A DNA stretch of 64,000 nt from Verrucomicrobiia bacterium (lineage in GTDB: Bacteria > Verrucomicrobiota > Verrucomicrobiia > Opitutales > Opitutaceae): assembly GCA_011525695.1 (NCBI GenBank), contig WYBX01000078.1, forward strand, positions 1-64,000, read 5' to 3'. The position numbers and the translations under genes are program-made. Below, piece by piece: positions 42,237 through 50,505 of this stretch (within the stretch, counting starts at the first letter, position 1; every line of letters begins with the position of its first letter). The notes beneath the pieces are model-generated. The model had not been told where the DNA came from. It did no database searches and was given only the letters and a program-made list of their open reading frames with translations.

Positions 42237-43307
42237 ATGTCTACCGGTTTGCCTATCGTCTACGGGATGATCGTCCGACTGCGGCACGCTTCGACAGGAG
42301 CTTGGCTCACTGCATTGGATAGGACTTACGTGCATAAAGATACATCGCACCAACATATCGTGGGTGGCGGTGCAAAACAGGACCAAAGTAACCTCTGGCT
42401 CGTGAAGCCGCCGCACGATCAGCGTCAGGTTAATCGCGACGGCGATTTGATCCGTTCCGGCGATGCCATCCGCCTCGAGCATCTTGAAACACGCCGAAAC
42501 CTCCACAGTCACGATAAGCTTGCGCCCCTCACCGGGCTTTCGCAGGGCCAACACGAGGTCACCGCATATGCCGGCAGCGGTCCGGGAGAAGGAAACAGCC
42601 AAGACAACTGGCATATCTTCCCGGAAAATGGAATGGAATGGCAGACAGGAGCGCCATTTCGCCTACGGCATTACCACGGAGGGGGCAGGTTCCTCCATTC
42701 GCATGGGCAAGCTGACCAGCACCTCACCGGTGGGCTTTTTGAAGTCACGGCCGTCGACCATGGCGATGCGAACGATCTCTTCGAATGCTTTGTTGAGGAA
42801 TCGCCGGCCGATGCGCGCGGCAGAAAAGTAACCGCCACTGCGCAGGCGGAAGCTCTTCTCACCCTTCGGAAACTTTGCGACCGATTCGAAACTTTTCTTC
42901 GGCAGATGAACGTGCGGCATGCGATGCGCGCCGGTCTTTTTCCCGTTGCCGACGAATACGACGTCCAGGACGTGTTTCATGCGCTGCTTCGGCTTCATTT
43001 TGATGATGTGCGGCCGGAAGAGCATACGCCATCCGTCGCCGGCAAAAGCGGGCGAATCGATTTTCTTTTGCAAGGGCTGCGGATCGCGGTCGAAACAAAG
43101 ATGACGCGGGACACGCTCGGACCAAAGCAGTTGATCACGGAACTCGGCGAAGACCGAATTCGGTTTAAGAGACATCCAGAATTGGAGCACCTGTTTTGTT
43201 TCGTGCACGATCCCCAACGGCATTGTCCAAACCCAGTGGCCGTGGAAAGTGACCTGAGCGATAACCATAGTCGTCCCGTCATGCATGTGGTCGTCCGCCC
43301 GCATTGA
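42237..43307 (+). CDS. MIR beta-trefoil domain fused to PD-(D/E)XK nuclease
   Basis: A 356-residue fusion. Residues about 10-190 contain three MIR-type beta-trefoil repeats ('VRLRHASTGAWLTALD', 'IRLEHLETRRNLHSH', 'FRLRHYHGGGRFLHSH'), a domain best known from eukaryotic mannosyltransferases and calcium channels. Residues about 205-356 form a restriction-endonuclease-like fold: 'RIDFLLQG' then 'IAVETKMTR', giving the D...E-x-K catalytic pattern. The gene begins a rightward set of three (42237, 43387, 44304) and follows the zinc-ribbon gene by about 110 bp. Likely a sensor-nuclease of a defence system, by architecture only. Confidence 0.75.
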   Translation: MSTGLPIVYGMIVRLRHASTGAWLTALDRTYVHKDTSHQHIVGGGAKQDQSNLWLVKPPHDQRQVNRDGDLIRSGDAIRLEHLETRRNLHSHDKLAPLTGLSQGQHEVTAYAGSGPGEGNSQDNWHIFPENGMEWQTGAPFRLRHYHGGGRFLHSHGQADQHLTGGLFEVTAVDHGDANDLFECFVEESPADARGRKVTATAQAEALLTLRKLCDRFETFLRQMNVRHAMRAGLFPVADEYDVQDVFHALLRLHFDDVRPEEHTPSVAGKSGRIDFLLQGLRIAVETKMTRDTLGPKQLITELGEDRIRFKRHPELEHLFCFVHDPQRHCPNPVAVESDLSDNHSRPVMHVVVRPH

Positions 43308-43386
43308 TTCTGCGCAGGCTTTCAATCTGCGATAAGGGTTGCCTCGGTCGGCGCGTGGGGCACTCCTCGGTCAGAATAGCCCGACC

Positions 43387-44307
43387 GTGAGCCTTGCAGT
43401 TTCCGACATCACACGCTTGCTGGAATACTACCTTGCACCGCACGAAGCCGCACGGCGGGCGGAAGCGATCGCAGCGGATATGGCAACGATCGGTTTTGAA
43501 GTCGTGCGGAGTTTCTATATATCCGAAGCGGAATGGCGCGCGCGAGGCGTTCGGCCCCAAGCGGAGTATGTTCTGCCCGCGTCACCTTTCTCCATAGACG
43601 CAGCCAACGGGCACCAAGCAATGGAAGGCAGCGGGTTGACTCGCGGGAATCTGTTGCGGCTTTCACACGCTGTTGAACTTGGTCGCAAATTGTTGCCGGC
43701 GATTTGGCCGCACGGCTTTGCGACCAAACTGCTCGGCGCGGAGCATCTCGACACCGTGAACGAAATCTGGTGGCTGAAATTCTGGCGCAGTCTCGTCGCC
43801 GTTCGGCGGGGGCCTAAACCCAATCCCGCCACGCCCGACGTCGACTGGCTCCTTGAGGTTCGCGACGGCTTGGCCGACTGCATCGTCAATCTCGAGGTGA
43901 AGCGACGGACCGGCAATATCAATGCCTGGTTCAAGAATGGATCCCCGACCGTTTCGCTCGAAAAGGTGGCAAAGAAGTTCCAACCGACAGGGCGGGCGAC
44001 CGCCAACGTTGTCGCGGTGACGGTCTACCACCGGCCGCTCGCTGACGAGCTCAGGAACGTTGCCGATTGGTTGAATCAACACGCCGCTCTCGATGCCGTG
44101 CTCGTTTGGGTTGAGAACAATGCCGGCGGTGAGGCACTGCTCAAATTCGTCAGACCGGAGAAGCCGTGGATCAAATTCCTTCTCAAGAAGCCTGATCCTG
44201 AGGACCTGCTGGTCGCTGGGCTGACCAAGGGAACACTTTGCCTGCCGGAAGAAGTCCCGGCGTTTCTGCAAAAGTTGGCTGCGACGGTCGGCACACACAC
44301 CTCATGA
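43387..44307 (+). CDS. Putative PD-(D/E)XK-type nuclease
   Basis: A 306-residue protein with GTG start at 43387. The centre reads 'PDVDWLLEVRDG' then 'CIVNLEVKRRTGNINAW', which fits the D...E-x-K core of restriction-endonuclease-like enzymes. N- and C-terminal regions are helical and unrecognised. It ends overlapping the next ATG (ATGA at 44304). With the MIR-nuclease gene upstream it likely forms one module. Confidence 0.6.
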   Translation: MSLAVSDITRLLEYYLAPHEAARRAEAIAADMATIGFEVVRSFYISEAEWRARGVRPQAEYVLPASPFSIDAANGHQAMEGSGLTRGNLLRLSHAVELGRKLLPAIWPHGFATKLLGAEHLDTVNEIWWLKFWRSLVAVRRGPKPNPATPDVDWLLEVRDGLADCIVNLEVKRRTGNINAWFKNGSPTVSLEKVAKKFQPTGRATANVVAVTVYHRPLADELRNVADWLNQHAALDAVLVWVENNAGGEALLKFVRPEKPWIKFLLKKPDPEDLLVAGLTKGTLCLPEEVPAFLQKLAATVGTHTS

Positions 44308-45095
44308 ACGTCGTGCCCGCCGATCGAATATCGAAGCTAAAACGAAAAACGGGCGCCATGATCTATTCCGACGACGGCTCGCGCGTGCTCACAAACTTCA
44401 TTCCGCCGCAGTTTCTCTTGGCGCTCTTGCAGGCTCGTGCGTTCCACTTGGTGCGGCTCGATCAACAGCGAGGCGACCCTGATGACGGAAAATTGCCGCC
44501 GGCGTGTTTTGACCAGCCTTACCGCGGTGCGGTCGAAGATGCCCTGCGGATCCCGGACCGGATTTTGAAGAGCCATGCGCGGACGTTCGAAAGCGATCGT
44601 ATTCGAACCTTCATCATGTCTTGGACGATCGATCCGTCCGAACACATGCAAGCGGAGTATGGCAAGCACGGTCAGCGGTGTCGGCTGCAGATTTCGGAAA
44701 GTCGACTGAAGGCCTCGCTCGGGTTTGAACGGAAGCAAGAATGCGAATTCCCCCCTCGACGGCGCCCGGTGCCGGAGATTCGCGGCGCCGACACCACCGT
44801 CGAACTGTTCGAAGCCAACTACACGACGAATACAGAAGCGATTCCTGTCGTCCCGTCGCCCTTCGCTGCTGCGCACAAACGGGAGCAATACCGAGACGAG
44901 GCCGAGATTCGCATCCAGGCGGTTCTCCGACCACACGACATCCCGGTTCCGCCGAAGGTTACTGTGATTCGCTGGCCAATCCTGTCGTTCGCTGGACTCG
45001 GCATTAGTATCGGCGCGAAAGTTGACTCTGATCTCGCGGACAAAATCCGTGTCGAAGCTGAGGGAGTGGGTTTGGTTGTGCACCTACCCACATAG
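44304..45095 (+). CDS. DUF2971-like protein
   Basis: A 263-residue protein whose ATG overlaps the previous stop. 'TFIMSWTIDPSEHMQAEYGKHG' (in parts: 'IMSWTIDPSEHM', 'AEYGKHGQRC') resembles the conserved signature of DUF2971 proteins, which are frequent in defence islands and of unknown activity. Earlier 'IPPQFLLALLQARAFHLVRLD' fits the family N-terminus, where a residue shift marks 'end of the stalk'. The match is by pattern and moderate. Confidence 0.55.
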   Translation: MNVVPADRISKLKRKTGAMIYSDDGSRVLTNFIPPQFLLALLQARAFHLVRLDQQRGDPDDGKLPPACFDQPYRGAVEDALRIPDRILKSHARTFESDRIRTFIMSWTIDPSEHMQAEYGKHGQRCRLQISESRLKASLGFERKQECEFPPRRRPVPEIRGADTTVELFEANYTTNTEAIPVVPSPFAAAHKREQYRDEAEIRIQAVLRPHDIPVPPKVTVIRWPILSFAGLGISIGAKVDSDLADKIRVEAEGVGLVVHLPT

Positions 45096-45103
45096 TCGTC
45101 AGC

Positions 45104-46984
45104 TCAGGTAGCTTCCTTGTTCCGCGCGGCGCGCAGCCACTCCCGAGTACGAGTAAGGAAGGCTTTCGACACTTCGACCACTTCGTTGAATGGTCGCGGC
45201 GCTCCAGGCGCCGCGGCGGTGCCCACGCCGTCGCGAACCCCGCGATAACGCAAGTCGCCACGCCGCGCGCGCTGGACCAGATATCCGAACACGGCGCCGC
45301 TGCCCGGGCTGAGATCAAGTTCGCTCTCCCACGATTCGAGGAAATCCACATCGAAGAATTGAACCGCTTCCACGCCGTCGACCGCCCGAAACAGTGCGAG
45401 GCCGGTCTTACGGGCCAAGTGCTGCTCGTAGAACTCCGACACCGGCTCGATCAGCGGGATGTCGTCGTAGGTGAGCATACAGGGGACGACCCAGCCAACG
45501 CCCTCGATCGGGGTGCCGTTCGGACGCCGTGCCGACCCATTGCGGACCGCGTTAGCCGCTCGGAGCGCCTGCTTCGCACCGGACTCGAGCATCGCGTCGA
45601 GTGACTCGAAGGCGCCAGTGCGCCGGAATTCGAGCGAGGCCATCGTCGTCTTGACCTCGATTACGATGGCGAGGGCGCCTCGGATAATCACGAGGTCGCA
45701 CTCGATCTCCTGGCCCTCCGGCCAATAGGTCACGTTCGCGACGACCTCGACGTCGCGACATGGCGCGAAGAACCTGCGCACCAGCCAAGCCACATAGGAC
45801 TCGAAAAGAATGCCGAAGGGCGCCCGGCACGCCTTGCGTGCGCTGTCGGTGAGCTCGCGACCTCGCGCCCGTTGCAACGCTTCCTGCGCCAGATAGGGCA
45901 ACCCCACGATAAACTTTCGCATCATGAGCGCCGGGCTCACGCAAATGGAGACGTGTCCGAGGTCGAGCACCGGATGCGCGTGAAAGCTCCGGGCGGCGAA
46001 GAGAAAATCGTCGATTGATCCCTCCGGCGGCCCGGGCTGGGCGGCGGTCACCGTCTGCGCGGCGAGGCTCAAGAAATGTCGCAGTTTCGCGCACTCCGGC
46101 TCGCGGACATGCTGCCAAAACGTGTCCTCACGAAAAAACAAAGCGGAAGCGTCGGGCTGATCGTAGTTCAGCCGCGCGGCTGGCGCTCCCGACATGAACG
46201 CGCAGGAAAGAAAGTCTTCGGGCGATAGGTCGAACGTCTCGATGAACCAGTCGCGCGCGCTCTTCCCCGTGCGCTGGAGGACCGTATCGGTTACCTCGGG
46301 CTCGCAGCACAGTGCATAGAGTCGGCCTAGCGCGTTTCGCGTGTAGATTCCGGAGTTGTGCGCCATCGTATTTCGAATGAACTCGGCGAGCCCCTCCGGG
46401 CCGAGACCCTCGAAGCTCGTGACCTGGCCGGCTTGCGCCCGGAACCGCGTGCTGAAAAGGGCGGATTGGAACGACAGGAGAACGTGCGTCAGTTCGAGGC
46501 GGACCGGGTCGCCGTCGATCCAGTGCGTGTTGTCGCGCGGGCAACAGCGGAGCGCAAGTTCGAGAGTGGCGAGAATTGCCTGATCGGACACAGGCCGGAA
46601 TTTCGCGTCGTCACCGGCATCTTCGAGCGCCCGGCGCACGCCGGGCGGATCGAGTAGAAAGCTGAGCGTCCTCAAGATGTGCTGGTTCCGCACTTCCTCC
46701 CGAATTTCGGAGTCGCAGAGGATTCCCTCGTTCACGTGTTTCAGGAGGACGAGCCGACCCACCACCGACTCGAGGCTCATGCAGCCCAAAGCAGCAGAGC
46801 ACTCTGCGAGCGACAAGGCTCGGCCGAAGATTGGCTCGGCGGTAAGGGTGACCGCCATGTTCGAGGCAAAACGTTGCCCTTCCTGAGCCGGATTCATCGG
46901 CACCGAAATTCGACGCTCCAGCACCCGCACAGGCGTGGGCGGGCGTCGGTTGTTTCCACCAGATGAGTTTGCGACGCCTGACAT
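45104..46984 (-). CDS. Large hypothetical protein with C-terminal PD-(D/E)XK domain
   Basis: A 626-residue protein starting at ATG 46984. The first 400 residues are helical and unrecognised, with several Cys and His. Around residues 420-460 the sequence 'GQEIECDLVIIRGALAIVIEVKTT' (in parts: 'EIECDLVIIRG', 'AIVIEVKTTM') is a clear nuclease core of the NERD/PD-(D/E)XK type. It is convergent with the MIR gene set. Nuclease domain plus large unknown helical region suggests a single-gene defence effector; this is inference. Confidence 0.6.
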   Translation of the reverse strand: MSGVANSSGGNNRRPPTPVRVLERRISVPMNPAQEGQRFASNMAVTLTAEPIFGRALSLAECSAALGCMSLESVVGRLVLLKHVNEGILCDSEIREEVRNQHILRTLSFLLDPPGVRRALEDAGDDAKFRPVSDQAILATLELALRCCPRDNTHWIDGDPVRLELTHVLLSFQSALFSTRFRAQAGQVTSFEGLGPEGLAEFIRNTMAHNSGIYTRNALGRLYALCCEPEVTDTVLQRTGKSARDWFIETFDLSPEDFLSCAFMSGAPAARLNYDQPDASALFFREDTFWQHVREPECAKLRHFLSLAAQTVTAAQPGPPEGSIDDFLFAARSFHAHPVLDLGHVSICVSPALMMRKFIVGLPYLAQEALQRARGRELTDSARKACRAPFGILFESYVAWLVRRFFAPCRDVEVVANVTYWPEGQEIECDLVIIRGALAIVIEVKTTMASLEFRRTGAFESLDAMLESGAKQALRAANAVRNGSARRPNGTPIEGVGWVVPCMLTYDDIPLIEPVSEFYEQHLARKTGLALFRAVDGVEAVQFFDVDFLESWESELDLSPGSGAVFGYLVQRARRGDLRYRGVRDGVGTAAAPGAPRPFNEVVEVSKAFLTRTREWLRAARNKEAT

Positions 46985-47064
46985 GGATAAACTGGGGCCT
47001 CTGAATCGGTAAACTTGTAGACCAAGAATGCGGGTGGGCAACAAACGAGCCGCGCGTCGGATCA

Positions 47065-47395
47065 TTTCGGGGAAACGCCTTTCCCCGCGGTCGAGTCTTT
47101 GTCTCGCCCTCCCCATTCTAGCGGGAACACCCCGCAACGTCCCGATACCCAGTTGCGGGCGGCCGTCTTCGAGCGGTTCGCTTCGCTCACTGGCGACTCT
47201 CCGGGCCTCCGCGGGCTGCGCCCGCGCCGCTCTTTTGTAGCGTTCAATTGCCGTTGGGCTTTCGACCGCTCGCTCTCGTTGCGCCGCTCGCGCTTTCGTA
47301 TTCAGCGAAGCCGCGCCCTGTCGCCCTTTGGGCTACCTGATTGTAGCACCTGCGCGGCTGGCGGGCCTGCGGCGGGAGCGCCTCGTCCCGTCCGC
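47065..47395 (+). repeat. Leader repeat, copy 1
   Basis: This non-coding stretch resembles 54576-55153 in the same orientation. The first 85 bp (from TTTCGGGGAAACG) differ at only about seven positions, and a second block (about 47247-47395 against 55009-55153) is also clearly homologous, including GATTGTAGCACCTGCGC and GCGCCTCGTCCCGTC. The middle has diverged. It begins with a hairpin (CGGGGAAA/TTTCCCCG). The gap 46985-47395 holds nothing else. Confidence 0.7.
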
Positions 47396-48247
47396 TCAAC
47401 CAGCCGGATCCTTCGAAACCATGTCCGCAGCCGGTCCGAATCCGACGGAGTTCTCCCACTTAACGATTTCCTCCCAGAAGCCGATTAGTTGCCGCGAGCG
47501 GTCGCTCAAGAGTCCCGCGACATCGGGGAACATCGCGAGAAAATCGCGCGCCGCCAGGGCGGAATAGGCGGTGGCCAGCGACACCGGCATTTTAAGTACG
47601 CCGCTCGATTCCGCGGAGCCCGCGCGAAAGGCATTCAACTGGGAGAAGGCGAAGGGCGCCCCGTGGATGAAGGTCGAGCAGTATTTGTATTGGGCCCGGT
47701 AGTATTTTTCGCTGATACCAGCCTGGCGGCTGAGGTCCACGGCGGACTCCAGTTTGAAATTCCGGCCGACAATCAGCTCGCGCCGGTGCCCCGGGGTAAG
47801 CGACTGGAAAACCTGCGAGGCTTCGAGACGGGCCCGGCGGCCTTTCAGTTCCTGTTCCATCGGCGGCAGATTCGGTGACATAGGGAACATCAAGCGAAGC
47901 ATCTCATGCCGCTCGAATTCCTCATGGTATTCCCACAGCCATTGCCGGAACAGTTTCTGGGCGGGGTCCGCCGGCTCGTTCCGGAGATAGCAGAGCACGT
48001 AGTAGGACTCGATTAGGCAACGGCACAGGGAAACAATCGCCGAGAGGTCCCAGACAGCGTACCTCCCGACCGGGCCGAAGTAGGGACTGCCGGGGACCAC
48101 GCGCAGGAACGTCAAGGCGGTGACTCCAATCTTGCCGAACGCCAGTGAGGCCTGCTCACCGCGCCAATCGGTGTCACGGCCGTGTGTGGCCTGCGAGAGC
48201 TGCATGATGTCCGCAGCCAAGGTTTCCAAATCGCTCAGTTCCTTCAT
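47396..48247 (-). CDS. Helical hypothetical protein, DUF5677-like
   Basis: A 283-residue, largely helical protein starting at ATG 48247. The arrangement of 'LIESYYVLCYLRNEP' and 'FIHGAPFAFSQLNAFR' is reminiscent of DUF5677-type (HEPN-like) proteins, which often carry an RNase-like fold. I cannot see a definite R-x4-6-H motif. The stop lies at the end of leader repeat copy 1. Function unknown. Confidence 0.5.
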   Translation of the reverse strand: MKELSDLETLAADIMQLSQATHGRDTDWRGEQASLAFGKIGVTALTFLRVVPGSPYFGPVGRYAVWDLSAIVSLCRCLIESYYVLCYLRNEPADPAQKLFRQWLWEYHEEFERHEMLRLMFPMSPNLPPMEQELKGRRARLEASQVFQSLTPGHRRELIVGRNFKLESAVDLSRQAGISEKYYRAQYKYCSTFIHGAPFAFSQLNAFRAGSAESSGVLKMPVSLATAYSALAARDFLAMFPDVAGLLSDRSRQLIGFWEEIVKWENSVGFGPAADMVSKDPAG

Positions 48248-48538
48248 AATCGCGCAGGCTGGGCCCAATCAGCAAAAACACGACGGGATTCCCGAAGTCA
48301 GCGCTTTGCCAGCCGACCGGCCGCATTCCCGACGAAAACGATCCGCGAGAAATGACGCAGCGCTTGCGGGCGCAGCGCATCCTTCAATGAATCCCAAGCG
48401 GAGCGGGGAGTGCGCTTCGGCAAATTGAAAGCCGGACCCGCAACTTTGCCGCTGTTATTAAAAGGTTGCCTTGGCGCTTCTCCGGGGACGCGGTGCTCGA
48501 CTCCGGCCCCGGCTACGGCATGCAATTATGACCTTCAC

Positions 48539-49126
48539 ATGCCCGTGCAGAAGGCACCCGAGCTACCACCGTCCGCCGAAGAACTGAAGCGAGCCCTGGC
48601 GGATTTATTCTACGTTGCGGCCCAATGTTCCACCTATCAGCGGGCGTTCGCGCGGTTTTTCCCGGCGGAGGCAGCCAGCGGCGCTGAAGTGCATATGACC
48701 GGCGAAGACCGGTTGATCTTCAACTCGCTGAGCGAGGCCAATCTCATGTTCGTGCGCAAAAGTGCCGAATTCTTCAAACCGGCCGGGAAAAACGACAAAC
48801 CGGACACCCTCTATTCTTACCGGTATCCGGGCTACACCCGCCAGCAGTGGATTGTGCCGGAGGAAACTTATGAGGAATTCCATAAGCGGGTAGGGCATAT
48901 CACCGTGCGCGAAGCGCGCCACGGAAAGGTGGCTTGGCCGATCTTTGAGCTGACCATGCAGGCCCGGAACCAATGGGTGGACTTCTTCTCCGTGATGGTG
49001 ACGTCCTACGCCGCCGACCCGGAAATCGCCAGGTATTGCGCGGATTGCGCGGCGGCCTTGCGGAGTGAATCGGCGATTATGGAGAGTCGAGCACTGCGTT
49101 CCCTCGGCCAGGCAACGCCCCCTTGA
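48539..49126 (+). CDS. Hypothetical protein
   Basis: A 195-residue protein from ATG 48539; the upstream in-frame extension is not supported. Mostly helical, with 'CSTYQRAFARFFP' and 'NQWVDFFSVMVTSYAAD' as recognisable hydrophobic helices. No family is recognised. It is divergent from the DUF5677-like gene at 48247. The 291 bp between them show no other feature. Confidence 0.5.
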   Translation: MPVQKAPELPPSAEELKRALADLFYVAAQCSTYQRAFARFFPAEAASGAEVHMTGEDRLIFNSLSEANLMFVRKSAEFFKPAGKNDKPDTLYSYRYPGYTRQQWIVPEETYEEFHKRVGHITVREARHGKVAWPIFELTMQARNQWVDFFSVMVTSYAADPEIARYCADCAAALRSESAIMESRALRSLGQATPP

Positions 49127-49193
49127 GTCGGCCCGACCAGCATGCAATAGGGGGCATGCGGGTAGCTCCTAACTAAACAGCGTGTCGGGCGGG

Positions 49194-49478
49194 TTAAGGG
49201 CACTCCGGCAAGCTCAAGAGATTGTTGGGTTGGTCGCCGTCGGCTTCGGTCTTCAGATATTTGTTCCCATATCGGCTGACCGCGACGATTACCCAAACCG
49301 ACTGTCCGTTCACATGGACAAAGAAAGCCCATTTCCCCGATTCAATGCCGGCGATCGCATCTGGCTGGGAGAGCTTCCACCGTTGCCCATTGTGGACTCC
49401 GCCAACGAAGAGAATGCGTTCGTGCGGATCGTAACGATCGGACTTGTTGATGCATTGGATCTGAATGTTTTCTGCCAT
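49194..49478 (-). CDS. DUF3892 protein
   Basis: A 94-residue protein starting at ATG 49478 with AAAGGAA upstream. The conserved DUF3892 pattern is visible: 'IQCINKSDRYDPHERILFVGG', 'WKLSQPDAIAGIESG', 'KYLKTEADGDQPNNLLSLPEC' (in parts). The function of this family is unknown. It lies downstream of the CBASS operon on the same strand, after a 93-bp gap. Confidence 0.75.
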   Translation of the reverse strand: MAENIQIQCINKSDRYDPHERILFVGGVHNGQRWKLSQPDAIAGIESGKWAFFVHVNGQSVWVIVAVSRYGNKYLKTEADGDQPNNLLSLPECP

Positions 49479-49570
49479 GGTGTTCCTTTCCTGCGCTGAT
49501 GGCGCGTGCTTTTCTTGGTTTTCGTCTCGCTGCAATTTCGCCGGTCTTCAGCGCGAGCTGGGCGGTTTCG

Positions 49571-49993
49571 CTATGCCTTTGGAGGATCAAAGCTGCGGCC
49601 TATTAATGCTCCTGCGCATCCGCCAATCACAAGGCCACCTATTCCTCCTCCGGCCAGCAACAGCGCGCCCACGGCGGCGCCGGTCCAGCCATTCTCTTGC
49701 CGAATTGCTTCTTTCCGCGTCTTCGAGAGGGGAGATCGCGACGTGCCATGCCAGGCCCGAACTGCGCGGGTCGATACCGCACCTTTCTCGCGGTTACACA
49801 GGATACACGCCGGTCTCAAATTATTACCGTGATTAGTGCCGCCCGCCGCGCGCGGCCGCGAATGCTCAACCTCCCACGCACCTCTTTCGCCGTGGCGCCC
49901 ATAGTTCGTGAGGAAAACACGCCGATGGCAGAGGTGACAGCGGCCGTCCGTGCGGTCGAAAATTGCTCTCAGTTGCTCCGGTTTGTAACACAT
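49571..49993 (-). CDS. HNH nuclease with C-terminal glycine-zipper membrane segment
   Basis: A 140-residue protein. The N-terminal 75 residues are an HNH nuclease: C19-x2-C22 and C63-x2-C66 bind zinc, with H44 ('EVEHSRPRAAGG') and N58 as catalytic-site residues. Residues about 103-132 form a glycine zipper ('GALLLAGGGIGGLVIGGCAG') able to insert in a membrane. It starts two bases after the E2-like stop, so it is the fourth gene of the CBASS operon. The linkage of a nuclease with a membrane-inserting tail is unusual. Confidence 0.75.
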   Translation of the reverse strand: MCYKPEQLRAIFDRTDGRCHLCHRRVFLTNYGRHGERGAWEVEHSRPRAAGGTNHGNNLRPACILCNREKGAVSTRAVRAWHGTSRSPLSKTRKEAIRQENGWTGAAVGALLLAGGGIGGLVIGGCAGALIGRSFDPPKA

Positions 49994-49995
49994 AA

Positions 49996-50505
49996 TTAGG
50001 CCGCGACAGCGGGGTCAGATGAACGATTGCCAGGAACGGTCCCGACCGCGTCCGAAGGAAACACCGGGAGACTGGCGGGCGCCACGAAGTCGATTTCGTG
50101 CGTGCCACCACCACGCCAGTGACCCGAGAACAGCCACTCTTCGAAGTGGGCGAGCCAATAGCTCGCAAGCGGGACAGTAACGTTTGCGAGGAACATGTCA
50201 TCGGTCCAGCATTCGACGCGGCGCATAAACAGGCACATTTCAATGGGCTCGGTCCGGGTTCGGACGTGAGGCAATTTACGGCCGGCCGCCAAAACCGAGA
50301 GCAGGGGATCAAGGCAATACATCTGCGGATATTCCCCGAGCGTGTGTTCCAGCCGGCACCGATATACGTGCGCCAACGGATGCGGCTGAATCGTCTGCGT
50401 CCACATCAGCCGACTGCGGCGAATCTCGCCGCTTCCGACAAACCGGCGTTGCAGGTGCAAAAGCTGCACCGCCAGCGAGATTGGCTTGGTCCGAAAAAAC
50501 TTCAT
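49996..50505 (-). CDS. CBASS E2-like ubiquitin-transfer protein
   Basis: A 169-residue protein from ATG 50505, overlapping the CD-NTase stop (ATGA). It has the conserved pattern of stand-alone bacterial E2 proteins in short type II CBASS: 'GEYPQMYCLDP', 'KLPHVRTRTEPIEMCLFM' with probable catalytic Cys91, 'VECW', and 'WLAHFEEWLFSGHWRGGGTH'. In the known systems the E2 conjugates the CD-NTase C-terminus and primes it. The upstream frame to 50772 is a shadow in the CD-NTase gene. Confidence 0.8.
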   Translation of the reverse strand: MKFFRTKPISLAVQLLHLQRRFVGSGEIRRSRLMWTQTIQPHPLAHVYRCRLEHTLGEYPQMYCLDPLLSVLAAGRKLPHVRTRTEPIEMCLFMRRVECWTDDMFLANVTVPLASYWLAHFEEWLFSGHWRGGGTHEIDFVAPASLPVFPSDAVGTVPGNRSSDPAVAA

